64,000 nucleotides of DNA, taken from contig NZ_JAUSXM010000001.1 in the NCBI RefSeq assembly GCF_030815985.1, positions 4,464,001-4,528,000 on the forward strand. The letters run 5' to 3'. Made by a program: the position numbers and the translations under genes. The DNA comes from Paenibacillus sp. W2I17 (GTDB taxonomy: Bacteria > Bacillota > Bacilli > Paenibacillales > Paenibacillaceae). The notes under the pieces were generated by a model, which worked only from the letters and a program-made list of their open reading frames with translations, searched no databases and was not told the DNA's origin. Below, piece after piece: positions 41,014 through 55,796 of this stretch. Position 1 is the first letter of the stretch, and the number at the start of each line of letters is the position of its first letter.

Positions 41014-41583
41014 ATGGCACTAACACTCTATGATACAGCCAATGGCATAAGCCTTCGGTTGCTCACCCCCCAGGATACACAGTCCTATCTGGACCTGATT
41101 CAGATCACACGCGTCCCATACCAGTCTGTAGAACCCGTGCGAGACGATGAATTCTATACACTGGATGCTCAGACTCGGCGGATTGAGGATCGGGTCAAGG
41201 CAGCAGAAGAAGGTACAGGATATCAATTTGGAATCTATACCATTAAAGACAGCCTGTTGATTGGACAAGTAAGTATCAACAATGTCGTGTTGGGCGTTGC
41301 CAATTATGCGGATATGGGTTACTTTATCCATCCGGATTATCAGGGTGGCGGACGAATGACAGCAGCGGTTAAACTGGCCGTAGCTTATGGCTTCCGTGCA
41401 TTGAAGTTAAATCGGGTTCAGGCTGCGGTATTACCCTCCAACAAAGGTTCACAGCGCGTAATGGAGAAGAACGGATTCCAGTTTGAAGGTACTGCTCGCA
41501 AATACCTCAAGATCAACGGCAAATATCAGGATCATCAGATCTATGCTGTACTTGCTGAAGACTTGGACGAACTTACGAATTAA
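41014..41583 (+). CDS. RimJ/RimL-like GNAT acetyltransferase
   Basis: 189 aa from the ATG at 41014. It begins MALTLYDTANGISLRLL and has the RimJ/RimL-like GNAT core with MGYFIHPDYQGGGRMT (acetyl-CoA loop) and LPSNKGSQRVMEKNGFQFEG. Such enzymes acetylate N-termini of ribosomal proteins or small molecules; substrate unknown. A GTG at 41002 is an alternative start. Confidence 0.85.
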   Translation: MALTLYDTANGISLRLLTPQDTQSYLDLIQITRVPYQSVEPVRDDEFYTLDAQTRRIEDRVKAAEEGTGYQFGIYTIKDSLLIGQVSINNVVLGVANYADMGYFIHPDYQGGGRMTAAVKLAVAYGFRALKLNRVQAAVLPSNKGSQRVMEKNGFQFEGTARKYLKINGKYQDHQIYAVLAEDLDELTN

Positions 41584-41650
41584 TTGATTTAGAAGCTTCC
41601 CCATTAAGCTGTCTGTATTCCCAATTTAACTATTTACAAATTTAATATTC

Positions 41651-41697
41651 AAAACCGCACTACCCTAGTTATGTAGGAGAGAGTGCGGTTTTATTTG
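41651..41697 (+). terminator. Terminator after the GNAT gene
   Basis: Stem AAACCGCACT / AGTGCGGTTT followed by TATTT. Confidence 0.8.
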
Positions 41698-41770
41698 TAT
41701 AGATATCACCAGCCACAATTCAAAATCAAAGATCAATTATTTTGCGGATATCCCCTCTTACGCTGTGTAA

Positions 41771-41832
41771 CAAAAAAACCGCCTGTACCCAAGCGGAAGG
41801 AGATTATCCTTCACTTGAATAACAAACGGTTT
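41771..41832 (-). terminator. Terminator after the lipoprotein gene
   Basis: Minus-strand AAACCG ... CGGTTT closing an inner CAAGTGAAGGA/TCCTTCCGCTTG hairpin, then seven U residues. Confidence 0.8.
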
Positions 41833-41850
41833 GATTTGGACTCGACGAGA

Positions 41851-42945
41851 TTAGTATCCGTACGAAGCGTTCATCAGTTCTTCGAACTCTTGCATAGTAA
41901 TTACGTCATCGCCAGTAGGGATGTTGATTTTGAATGCTGCTTTTTCGTTAATCTTGGTGTACGTATTGGAACCGGTAAATGCCAATTTAACTTCGTCTTT
42001 TGTACCTTCTGGCTTGATCAGCACATCAGCGACCATCTTTTGATATACAGGGAAGTCGTTTTTGTCCAATGCGAAATCGATGTTGAATTGGTTGATTGTC
42101 AGAACATCTTTCAATTTATCCAAGTCTTTAGCCATTTCAGCCTGATCTGCTTCAGTGATCTTCAGATCTTCTTTAGCTTTGTCGATATCAGCCTGATCCA
42201 TTTGCAGCATTTCACGATATTCCTCTTTGGACAGAATATCCAATACTTTAGGCATAGCTTTTGTTACCAGTACAGTAACTGCTTCTTTAACATTGTCATT
42301 ATTCACCGAGAATTGTACAACCTGCTTCGCATCTACACCTTCAGGAAGTTTTGCATCTTTGGTGTCTAGATTTTTGAAGAATTTAGCTTGATCGTACTCG
42401 CTCAGCACTGCGTCCATGACTTCGTTGCTCAGCTTTTGCGTTTTGGCTGCGTCCATAGCATCAGGGTTCCATTCTGTACCCTCTTGCTCAGCCAGTTCTT
42501 TCAGGTCAAGTTCCAAGAATTTGCCTACAACGTTCTCCGGAATCGGGAAGAACGGAATATTCGGCACTTTCACATAGAGTTTCTCTGCCGTCATCACCAT
42601 TGGGATATTAAAGGTCATACCCATGTCGCCTTTAAGCTCGATGCCAAGAGTCATCTCTGTCTGCATTGGCTCACTTTGGTATACACCTGTTACATTCAAC
42701 TGAGCATCCTTCAGCATGCTCATAAACTGAGTCATGGTAGGATCAGTTTGTGAAGTATCCCCAGGTTTATAGCTCAATTCATTAATTGTAAAGTTGGAAC
42801 TCATCTCATACGAAGTCAATTTGGAAGCATTGGCCGCAGCCGTCTTCAATGCCTCTTTTGGTTCCTGCTTGCTGCTACATGCTGTCAATGCCATAGATAC
42901 GGTCAACAGCAATGTAAGAAGAAGCGCCCCCATACGTTTAGTCAT
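41851..42945 (-). CDS. Uncharacterised lipoprotein
   Basis: 364 aa from the ATG at 42945 (AGAGGAG upstream); the longer ORF extends into the untranslated leader. Signal peptide with lipobox LTAC, so the mature protein is lipid-anchored at Cys22. The rest is a beta-rich module (LTSYEMSSNFTINEL, VYQSEPMQTEMTLGIELKG) followed by charged helices, reminiscent of LolA/LppX-like or DUF6612-like proteins. Function unknown. A stand-alone gene. Confidence 0.82.
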   Translation of the reverse strand: MTKRMGALLLTLLLTVSMALTACSSKQEPKEALKTAAANASKLTSYEMSSNFTINELSYKPGDTSQTDPTMTQFMSMLKDAQLNVTGVYQSEPMQTEMTLGIELKGDMGMTFNIPMVMTAEKLYVKVPNIPFFPIPENVVGKFLELDLKELAEQEGTEWNPDAMDAAKTQKLSNEVMDAVLSEYDQAKFFKNLDTKDAKLPEGVDAKQVVQFSVNNDNVKEAVTVLVTKAMPKVLDILSKEEYREMLQMDQADIDKAKEDLKITEADQAEMAKDLDKLKDVLTINQFNIDFALDKNDFPVYQKMVADVLIKPEGTKDEVKLAFTGSNTYTKINEKAAFKINIPTGDDVITMQEFEELMNASYGY

Positions 42946-43127
42946 TTGTTTCTCTCCTCTCGTGATAACCCCAAAAAAAAGTAATTCAATATCAATGATA
43001 TACCATATCACCAGATACCGAAACCTAATTTGGGAAAAATGTGATCTTTCCTCTTTAAAATGGCTACAAAGACCTAGGTTAGCTTTGGGAATAACCATGC
43101 GCCTGTCTTTATATATGTATGAATACG

Positions 43128-43160
43128 CAAAAGCCCCCTGTTAGGTAACAAGGGACTTTT
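43128..43160 (-). terminator. Terminator after sspP-like gene
   Basis: Minus-strand stem AAAAGTCCCTTGTTA / TAACAGGGGGCTTTT, followed by GCG; it closes the three-gene unit at 43181-43899. Confidence 0.75.
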
Positions 43161-43180
43161 GCGTGAATCTGTTTCTTCTA

Positions 43181-43333
43181 TTAACCTTGGGGATTCAAAT
43201 GATCCACATGATTTTGATTTTTTACTTTTTTGGAACCGGATAATGGTTCCTGCATGGAAGAGCGTTTGGATGAATGACGATGCTGTTCGGATGCTTGTGC
43301 TTCCGGTACGGGAATTGTTTTTGGTTTGCTCAT
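43181..43333 (-). CDS. sspP: Small acid-soluble spore protein P-like (SspP/CotL)
   Basis: 50-aa ORF missed by length filters. The product contains EPLSGSKKVKNQNH, which closely matches the conserved EPLSGSKKVKNRNH segment I remember from B. subtilis SspP. SspP is a minor, forespore-made small protein of the spore core. GAGGGGG lies 8 nt before the ATG. It is the last of three small same-strand genes and is followed by a terminator. Confidence 0.75.
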   Translation of the reverse strand: MSKPKTIPVPEAQASEQHRHSSKRSSMQEPLSGSKKVKNQNHVDHLNPQG

Positions 43334-43354
43334 ATTATTGCCCCCTCATCATTG

Positions 43355-43531
43355 TTAGGAATGGGATGGGTCCCTGTCTTCCGTTTTGTCATGATTCAGT
43401 GCATCCTGATGACGGCGATCATTAATATCTTGCTGAATTTGCTGGGCTTGATGACTGTTTACGGCAGGCTGCTCCAGATCATCGACTACATTTTGCAGGT
43501 TTTTGTCTACTCCCGCTTTGGCTTTAGTCAA
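43355..43531 (-). CDS. Small uncharacterised protein (58 aa) next to sspP
   Basis: 58 codons from a TTG start at 43531 with AAGGAG 9 nt upstream; an in-frame ATG is absent. The product begins MTKAKAGVDKNLQNVVDDLEQ and is hydrophilic, rich in Gln, Asp, His and Asn, like many small spore proteins. It sits between a 112-aa gene (29 bp upstream) and sspP (21 bp downstream). No family recognised. Confidence 0.6.
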   Translation of the reverse strand: MTKAKAGVDKNLQNVVDDLEQPAVNSHQAQQIQQDINDRRHQDALNHDKTEDRDPSHS

Positions 43532-43560
43532 TTGAGTTCACTCCTTCAGATTTCAGGCTA

Positions 43561-43899
43561 TTATCTCGTCTGGGATTGTAACGACTGTGCGCATTCATGA
43601 ATGTGCCGTGTATAATCGTGAGCCAGTTCCTGAATCGGTTCTGTACGCTCATCCGTCGTTCGTCCATCCCGTTCCACATCAATCAGCTGTACGCTGACTT
43701 CACGGGAATCGACATATGCACATTTGAAATCAAAAGAGTACATCTCGTGCCCTGCTGTAGCAATGTGTATCCGAATCGCCTGCTGATCGGCTTCATCGGC
43801 CATTACCTGAGCCTGGTCTCCAACATTCAGGACTTGAGGCAAACGTTCTTGCCAAGCCCCTACAAGCTCTGTCTGATCGATGTTTAACTCGCGGTTCAT
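43561..43899 (-). CDS. Uncharacterised 112-aa protein
   Basis: Start at 43899, where GGAGGTGG lies 5-6 nt upstream; the longer ORF is not plausible. Acidic, soluble, begins MNRELNIDQTELVGAWQERL and contains HEMYSFDFKCAYVDSREVS. First of three small genes ending with sspP. A TGAATA box (43964-43959) with a loose CATCTTC 19 bp on resembles a sigma-F/G promoter but the -10 is imperfect. Family not recognised. Confidence 0.65.
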   Translation of the reverse strand: MNRELNIDQTELVGAWQERLPQVLNVGDQAQVMADEADQQAIRIHIATAGHEMYSFDFKCAYVDSREVSVQLIDVERDGRTTDERTEPIQELAHDYTRHIHECAQSLQSQTR

Positions 43900-44042
43900 C
43901 TTACCACCTCCACTCCTATAAAGTGCGGCGATGAAGATGTTTTTATACATATTAGCCTTATTCAAAATATAACGTTGTACTGAGCAACGTATACATCGGT
44001 CTCCAACCTGTATGCTCACTACGCTGGACAAAATCAAAACGC

Positions 44043-44075
44043 AAAAAAGGACCCGAGCGAGATCGCTCGAATCCT
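44043..44075 (-). terminator. Terminator after tRNA-Ser
   Basis: Minus-strand stem AGGATTCGAGCGA / TCGCTCGGGTCCT followed by six U residues. Confidence 0.9.
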
Positions 44076-44091
44076 TGTTATAAGTGTAGTA

Positions 44092-44180
44092 TGGCGGAGA
44101 GGGTGGGATTCGAACCCACGTGGAGTTGCCCCCTAACGGTTTTCAAGACCGCCCCGTTATGACCGCTTCGGTACCTCTCC
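44092..44180 (-). tRNA. tRNA-Ser (anticodon UGA), CCA encoded
   Basis: 89 nt on the minus strand with all features of a class II tRNA: acceptor GGAGAGG / CCTCTCC plus encoded CCA, anticodon loop CUUGAAA with anticodon UGA, a long variable arm, and T loop GTTCGAATC. It sits 200 bp downstream of serS, as the Ser tRNA does in Bacillus. Confidence 0.97.
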
Positions 44181-44302
44181 AGGGAATTAACTTTTATAAA
44201 CTTGCCACGAAAAGTATCATACCACATCTCGGCATTATAATGCAACCTTTTTATATTAAAAATGATGATCCCGTATCAGACAACTGCCTCAGTTATACAA
44301 AA

Positions 44303-44336
44303 CACTCCAATCCGCCATTCCAAAATGACGGATTGA
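44303..44336 (-). terminator. Terminator after serS
   Basis: Minus-strand stem CAATCCGTCATT / AATGGCGGATTG, then GAGUGUUUUGU. Moderate because the U-tract is short. Confidence 0.55.
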
Positions 44337-44377
44337 ATTTGTATTCCCCTTGATGAGGATGGTTAGCTAACTCTTAC

Positions 44378-45661
44378 TTAAGAGCGACGTGCAATCACAC
44401 TTGCACCGCCCATATAAGGACGCAATGCTTCAGGAATAACAACCGTACCATCTTCCTGTTGATAGTTCTCCAGGATAGCGGCTACCGTCCGTCCAACGGC
44501 CAATCCTGACCCGTTCAATGTATGCACAAATTCCGGTTTGGCTTTTGGCTCTCTGCGGAAACGGATATTGGCACGACGTGCTTGGAAGTCCTCACAGTTG
44601 GAGCACGAAGAAATCTCACGATAAGTGTCGCTCTCAGGCAACCACACTTCAATATCATACGTTTTAGCTGAAGTGAAGCCCATATCTGCCGTGCACAATG
44701 TCAGGACGCGATATGGCAAGCCCAACAATTGAAGCACACGCTCCGCATTTTGAGTCATTTGCTCCAACTCTTCATACGAAGTCTCCGGAGTAGAGAGCTT
44801 GAGCAGCTCTACTTTGTTGAATTGATGCTGACGAATCAAGCCGCGTGTATCCCGTCCAGCCGAACCGGCTTCAGAGCGGAAACAAGAGCTGTATGCCACA
44901 AAGTGCTTAGGCAATTGATCTACATTCAGAATCTCTTCGCGATGATAGTTCGTTACCGGAACTTCAGCAGTAGGGATCAGATAATATTCGGTATCTTTCA
45001 ACTTGAACAGATCTTCTTCGAACTTAGGCAGTTGACCTGTTCCAAACAAGCTGTCCCGATTAACGATGTATGGAGGCAGAATCTCTTCATATCCATGTTG
45101 ATCGCTGTGCAGATCCATCATGAAGTTGATCAATGCACGTTCCAGACGCGCACCCAGACCTTTATAAAAGGTAAAACGGGAACCCGTTACTTTGGCAGCC
45201 GCTTCAAAATCAAGAATATCGAGATCCTGCGCAATTTCCCAGTGTGCTTTTGGTGCAAAAGTAAATGACTTCGGCTCTTCCCAACGACGAATCTCAACAT
45301 TGTCGTCTTCAGAAGCTCCAATAGGTACACTTTCGTTAGGAATGTTCGGAATCGCCATTGTGAGATCATTGATCTTCACTTCCAGTTCCCGAACTTCCTC
45401 GTCCATGGCTTTGATTCGATCAGAGACTTCACGCATCTCCACAATCAGATCATCAGCATTCTCACGATTCTTCTTCAGTCTAGCAACTTCCGCGGAGACC
45501 GTATTCCGACGACTCTTCAGTGTTTCACTCTCTTGAAGCAATTCCCGACGCTTGGCATCCATCTCGGTAAATCCAGCGATAAGATCCAGCGATTTGCCAC
45601 GTTTAGTCAATGCTTCTTCTACACGCGCATACTCATTCCGCAATATTTTCACATCAAGCAC
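44378..45661 (-). CDS. serS: Seryl-tRNA synthetase
   Basis: 427 aa, GTG start at 45661 with AGGAGGGG upstream. Class II synthetase: long N-terminal coiled-coil (about 5-105) that reads the tRNA-Ser long arm, then the catalytic core with motif 2 [15 protein letters not shown] and motif 3 [16 protein letters not shown]. The anticodon UGA tRNA lies just downstream. No T-box was seen upstream (see rejected list). Confidence 0.97.
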   Translation of the reverse strand: MLDVKILRNEYARVEEALTKRGKSLDLIAGFTEMDAKRRELLQESETLKSRRNTVSAEVARLKKNRENADDLIVEMREVSDRIKAMDEEVRELEVKINDLTMAIPNIPNESVPIGASEDDNVEIRRWEEPKSFTFAPKAHWEIAQDLDILDFEAAAKVTGSRFTFYKGLGARLERALINFMMDLHSDQHGYEEILPPYIVNRDSLFGTGQLPKFEEDLFKLKDTEYYLIPTAEVPVTNYHREEILNVDQLPKHFVAYSSCFRSEAGSAGRDTRGLIRQHQFNKVELLKLSTPETSYEELEQMTQNAERVLQLLGLPYRVLTLCTADMGFTSAKTYDIEVWLPESDTYREISSCSNCEDFQARRANIRFRREPKAKPEFVHTLNGSGLAVGRTVAAILENYQQEDGTVVIPEALRPYMGGASVIARRS

Positions 45662-45767
45662 GATATACCCCTCCTAATTAACCTCACAACGTGAAGCCTT
45701 ATGTTAAAATCCATTCTCAAAACTCTACTGTATATACCTACTATATACTTATCGGAACCTGTAACCC

Positions 45768-45926
45768 AAAAAACAACCTATATCCCCGGTGTCACCCTCC
45801 GCTGCGATTCCCGCTTTGAAGCAGATACAGGCAACATCAGGCATCCGTTCAGATGCAACTGCCATCCAGCGGCCTTACACGGCTTCTGGGGAAGTGATCC
45901 GATGACCGGGAGATCATAGGTTGTAC
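45768..45926 (-). other. Long rod-like structured element between pdxT and serS
   Basis: On the minus strand, ACAACCTAT...CCCGGT (45924-45905) pairs with ACCGGGGATATAGGTTGT (45790-45773). Further inside, TCACTTCC pairs with GGAGGGTGA and CCGCTG with CAGCGG. Small hairpins (GCATC/GATGC) form the tip. A run of six U follows, so it could be a very large terminator, a stable RNA or a serS leader. It begins 9 nt after the pdxT stop. Confidence 0.65.
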
Positions 45927-45934
45927 ATCATGCA

Positions 45935-46525
45935 TTATTTAGAGTCTACCGTGTGTTTGTAGGATCTGGCCATGTCTACAAAATAAGTATGCAGACGATA
46001 GTCATCCGTCAATTCCGGATGGTAGGAGCAAGCCAACAAATGTCCCTGACGAGCCGTAACAATCTCATCCTTGTATGTGGAGAGAACCTCCACCTGGTCT
46101 CCGACACTCTCGATCAAGGGTGCCCGTATAAACACAGCTCTTACCGTTTCCTCAATGCCTTTGACTGGCAAATCCGTCTCAAAACTCTCTCTCTGCCGCC
46201 CAAATGCATTTCGGGATACAGTCATATCCATTAGCTCCAAATGAGCTTCTTCTTGCCCTGCAATGTGTTTAGCCATAACGATCAAGCCAGCACAGGTACC
46301 AAATACCGGTTTGCCCTCAGCAGCAAACGCCCGAATGGCATCCATAAACCCATACTTGCGCATCAGTTTACCGATCGTTGTGCTTTCCCCGCCAGGAAGG
46401 ATAAGACCATCCAAGTCCTCCAATTGCCGAACCTGTTTGATAGCTATACCTTCTGCTCCAGCACGTTCAATACTTCGAATATGCTCTGTGACAGCTCCTT
46501 GAAGTGCTAAAACGCCGATCTTCAT
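45935..46525 (-). CDS. pdxT: PLP synthase glutaminase subunit
   Basis: 196 aa. PdxT releases ammonia from glutamine for PdxS, which builds pyridoxal 5'-phosphate. The class I glutaminase triad is visible: the nucleophile in GTCAGLIVMA, His in SYHPE with Glu two residues on, and the start MKIGVLALQGAV with GGEST. GAAGGGG precedes the ATG. Its partner gene pdxS should lie immediately upstream but is deleted (see next entry). Confidence 0.95.
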   Translation of the reverse strand: MKIGVLALQGAVTEHIRSIERAGAEGIAIKQVRQLEDLDGLILPGGESTTIGKLMRKYGFMDAIRAFAAEGKPVFGTCAGLIVMAKHIAGQEEAHLELMDMTVSRNAFGRQRESFETDLPVKGIEETVRAVFIRAPLIESVGDQVEVLSTYKDEIVTARQGHLLACSYHPELTDDYRLHTYFVDMARSYKHTVDSK

Positions 46526-46543
46526 ACGCTCATTCCCCTTCTC

Positions 46544-46567
46544 TTACCAGCCACGATCTTGCATACG
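46544..46567 (-). pseudogene. pdxS: Residual 3' end of pdxS (deletion scar)
   Basis: Reading the minus strand just before pdxT, the codons spell RMQDRGW then TAA. PdxS proteins end in RMQ(E/D)RGW. The stop is 18 nt before the pdxT ATG, which is the normal pdxS-pdxT spacing. The other roughly 290 codons are missing: only about 200 bp separate pdxT from dacA and they hold no other pdxS sequence. Confidence 0.75.
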
Positions 46568-46597
46568 GTAAACGAACATTGTACTTTTTCACTTCAT

Positions 46598-46626
46598 CAT
46601 ACGTGAATTCTAACTTGATATTTTAC
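46598..46626 (-). promoter_or_regulatory. Candidate sigma-A promoter left upstream of pdxT
   Basis: Minus strand TTGTAT, 17-bp spacer, TAAAAT, located about 80-100 bp before the pdxS scar. It may be the former pdxST promoter now driving pdxT alone. Confidence 0.4.
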
Positions 46627-46742
46627 CGGAAAAATTGTAAATATACAATCCATCCGGTCGGAATAACTTGTATTTTGTCAATGATATGACCATGTAAACA
46701 TTAAAATCATGATCATACTCTTTTCATGAAGTTTGTTATGGA

Positions 46743-48131
46743 CTAAAACAGGTTTTTAATCCCGTCAAAAAGATCCACAAAGAAATCCTTCACAGCACGG
46801 AAGAACAAACGGAACCATCCGCCTTTTTCAGCCTCTTCAGCAGTGATCAAGTTCACTGTTTTTTCCTGTGGCTCAATTCCCTCTGCTTTATACGTGTACG
46901 TTACCGTACCAACCTTTGTACCTGCCTTGAGTGGTGCTACCAACTTGTCAGCCTCAGTTACGTTGGCTTTGAACGTCACATCCAGATTCTGAGTACCTTT
47001 GGGAACAACAAAATTTACAGCATTATCTGTTACGACAGGAACTGTTGTTTCTTTACCTTTTTTCAAAGGTACCGCTTCCCAGCCCGTCACTTTGGTCTTG
47101 CCTGCGACAGCCTGTTTCACTTCAAAGTTGTTAAATCCATAGTCCAATACCTTTTTAGTTTCTCTGAAACGTGCGGATTCCGAATCTGTGCCCATAACAA
47201 CACTAATTAGACGCATACCGTTACGTTCTGCTGTACCTGTAAAGTTATTACCTGCGTTCGTGGTATGGCCTGTTTTCATTCCATCCAGACCTTCATACGC
47301 ATAGCTTTTGAAATTGGTTATATTTTTATTCGCTTCCAGCATCCAGTTGTAATTGATAATTGGAGCTTTATCATTTGGACGGAACTTATAGGATTGAATC
47401 GTTGTGAATTCTTTGTAGTCCGGGTGATCCATAATGATATATCTGCACAGAATCGCAGCATCCAGTGCGGACATCACTGTTTCCTTGTCTTCAGCTGGAC
47501 GGAAGTCAGCAGGCATATCTGCTCGATCGAGACCGGAAGAGTTAATGAAGAACGTATCCTTCATGCCCATACGTTTCGCTTCATCATTCATCATTTTCAC
47601 GAAAGCTTCTTCCGAACCGGCAACATACTCAGCCAAAGCAACCGTAGCATCATTGGCAGAGCCAACAGCCATAGCAATATATAGATCCTTGACTGTGTGC
47701 TCGTCACCTTCTGCCAGGAAAATACGTGATCCAACACTTTGTGCAGCATTCTTTTTAACAGGTACAATATCGTCCCAACCGAATTTTCCTTGTTTGACTT
47801 GTTCTGCGACAATGTACTCTGTCATCATCTTGGTCATACTTGCAGGTGGCATCGCTTTATCCGCATCGACATTTAGTAGAATCTGTCCCGTCGAGGCTTC
47901 CATAAGCACCGCTGATCTAACCTCAAGCCCAAGTGAGTCTACCCCAGGCACCTGTACGGCTTTCTCCGTCTTCGTTGTTGTTGCCGCAGCAGTCAGAACC
48001 TGACCGGAGTTATCCGCAGCAACCATGACCGGCATTACTGCAGACATGCAAAGCATGTTAATTAGCATTACCGAGGCTACGCTCTTTTTGAGCATTTGGC
48101 GTTTCTTTTTATTCATGTGTTTGGCTTTCAA
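46743..48131 (-). CDS. dacA: D-alanyl-D-alanine carboxypeptidase (PBP5-like)
   Basis: 462 aa from the TTG at 48131 (AAGGGAG 9 nt upstream). It trims terminal D-Ala from peptidoglycan. Signal peptide: basic start KKKRQMLKKS and a hydrophobic core to about residue 38. The S11 catalytic motifs are SMTK, a SAN-type second motif in VGSANDATVAL and KTGHT. A C-terminal PBP5 domain and an amphipathic membrane-anchoring helix (FRLFFRAVKDFFVDLFDG) complete it. Order guaB-dacA as in B. subtilis. Confidence 0.95.
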   Translation of the reverse strand: MKAKHMNKKKRQMLKKSVASVMLINMLCMSAVMPVMVAADNSGQVLTAAATTTKTEKAVQVPGVDSLGLEVRSAVLMEASTGQILLNVDADKAMPPASMTKMMTEYIVAEQVKQGKFGWDDIVPVKKNAAQSVGSRIFLAEGDEHTVKDLYIAMAVGSANDATVALAEYVAGSEEAFVKMMNDEAKRMGMKDTFFINSSGLDRADMPADFRPAEDKETVMSALDAAILCRYIIMDHPDYKEFTTIQSYKFRPNDKAPIINYNWMLEANKNITNFKSYAYEGLDGMKTGHTTNAGNNFTGTAERNGMRLISVVMGTDSESARFRETKKVLDYGFNNFEVKQAVAGKTKVTGWEAVPLKKGKETTVPVVTDNAVNFVVPKGTQNLDVTFKANVTEADKLVAPLKAGTKVGTVTYTYKAEGIEPQEKTVNLITAEEAEKGGWFRLFFRAVKDFFVDLFDGIKNLF

Positions 48132-48483
48132 TGATGAATACTCCCTTCGATCCAAAGCATTATTAATTGCTTCAGTGCAGCTTATGCTGCGATTTTCTTG
48201 TTCCCTAACCTGCGTGGTTGATGTATGAGATGTGTGCTATATGCGCTGTATCGAACGAGCAATATTATTGCTCCTAAAGTTCGTTATCGATTGTCACTTA
48301 GTCCGCATTTTGCAAATGCTTATGTAAAAGGACGTCCGCGCTTCTGTTTAGCTGGCAGCCATTTCTGGCACTGCAGTTGCTTTTCAAAACCATATTCATA
48401 GATTCACGTCAAATAGCCGCCGCAACGCCTTAATCCACCTATGGATCGTCACCGCTTGTTCTATTCTATCACAGGGGTATCTG

Positions 48484-48522
48484 CAAAAAAAGACAGACCC
48501 GGTGAAAATCACCGAGCCTGTC
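48484..48522 (-). terminator. Terminator after guaB
   Basis: Minus-strand stem GACAGGCTCGGTG / CACCGGGTCTGTC followed by seven U residues. Confidence 0.92.
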
Positions 48523-48547
48523 CTGGAAATGATTAACTCTCTTCAGA

Positions 48548-50029
<1,482 letters not shown>

Positions 50030-50221
50030 TCAGCTTTACGGTCCAAAACCCGAAGATTCCAGGCTGTATTTTACGCCGAAAATACGTTTTCTGAAAAATT
50101 TATTATTGCCATCTTAGCAAAGCGATATTTAGACTGTCAAGGAAAAGTACTTGGTTATATCAGGTGTATTGCCTGATGAACACAACTGTTTTTCCAGAGC
50201 GGACAAGTCTAGTTATTACGC

Positions 50222-50252
50222 AAAAAAACGTCAATTCGTATCGAATAACGTT
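50222..50252 (-). terminator. Second terminator after the rrn operon
   Basis: Minus-strand stem AACGTTATTCG / CGAATTGACGTT followed by seven U residues. Confidence 0.8.
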
Positions 50253-50333
50253 ACATTTATACATCCTATTGTGCTGATAAATTACCAAATTCAATCTGTA
50301 TTTTAATCCCATACTGCATAATAAAACTATATA

Positions 50334-50368
50334 ATAAAAACCACCACCGAATAACATCGGCAGTGGTT
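50334..50368 (-). terminator. First terminator after the rrn operon
   Basis: Minus-strand stem AACCACTGCCGAT / ATTCGGTGGTGGTT followed by UUU, directly after 5S rRNA. Confidence 0.88.
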
Positions 50369-50372
50369 CTTT

Positions 50373-50489
50373 GCTTGGCGGCGTCCTACTCTCCCAGGAC
50401 CCTGCGGTCCAAGTACCATCGGCGCTAGAGGGCTTAACGGTCGTGTTCGGGATGGGTACGTGTGGAACCCCTCCGCCATCGCCACCAAA
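50373..50489 (-). rRNA. rrf: 5S ribosomal RNA
   Basis: 117 nt on the minus strand with the conserved GTTCCCATACC-type loop (here ACGTACCCATCCCGAACACG) and pairing ends GTTTGGTGGCG / CGCCGCCAAGC. Confidence 0.97.
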
Positions 50490-50576
50490 CGCATAGCTTA
50501 GCTTACATACAGAGTTGTTGTTCTCTGAAAACTAGATTCGAAACGAAACATGCGATTTACAACTTGCTAATTGGAT

Positions 50577-55358
<4,782 letters not shown>

Positions 55359-55555
55359 GTATTGAAAAGAGCGATAAGCTCATTTTGAATCTGACGAGAT
55401 TAAAAATCTCATTTGTGCTCCAGTCGATTCAAGCCAAGGCTTGTCTCAAACTTTCGCGTTCATTCTGCAAGCAGAATGTTTACTCACTCGTTGTTCAGTT
55501 TTCAAAGATCAAACTTATTTCATTACCGAATGTCGTTCTCTTCAGCAACTTTTAT

Positions 55556-55584
55556 ATCTTATCACATCCGAACCAACTTTGCAA
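55556..55584 (-). promoter_or_regulatory. rrn promoter P2
   Basis: Minus strand -35 TTGCAA (55584-55579), 17 bp, -10 TAAGAT (55561-55556). Confidence 0.6.
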
Positions 55585-55666
55585 GCTCTTTTTTTTAAGT
55601 TTCTTTCGAAGCTTATTTCATTTGCTTGCCGCACCGTGTAAACCGTGTTTTCTTGGCCGGACTTAG

Positions 55667-55695
55667 AATATACCATGTACAGATTTTGAATGCAA
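55667..55695 (-). promoter_or_regulatory. rrn promoter P1
   Basis: Minus strand -35 TTGCAT (55695-55690), 17 bp, -10 TATATT (55672-55667). Together with P2 this forms the usual tandem rrn promoter pair; the region holds no gene. Confidence 0.65.
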
Positions 55696-55796
55696 GTCTT
55701 TTTTTGAAACTATACTAACAATCGGTTTGATTTAATACGGACGTACATATTGTACTCTTCCAATTTAGCAAGTTCATACGCACGTCCATTTTCACT

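Noticed and set aside
45768..45926. T-box riboswitch for serS
   Set aside because: A GAGGGTGACACCGGGG stretch recalls the T-box end, but the tRNA-binding UGGN bulge expected for tRNA-Ser is missing and no Stem I motifs are visible.
46504..46689. Plus-strand ORF of 61 codons before dacA
   Set aside because: Antisense to the pdxT start and pdxS scar; no ribosome site.
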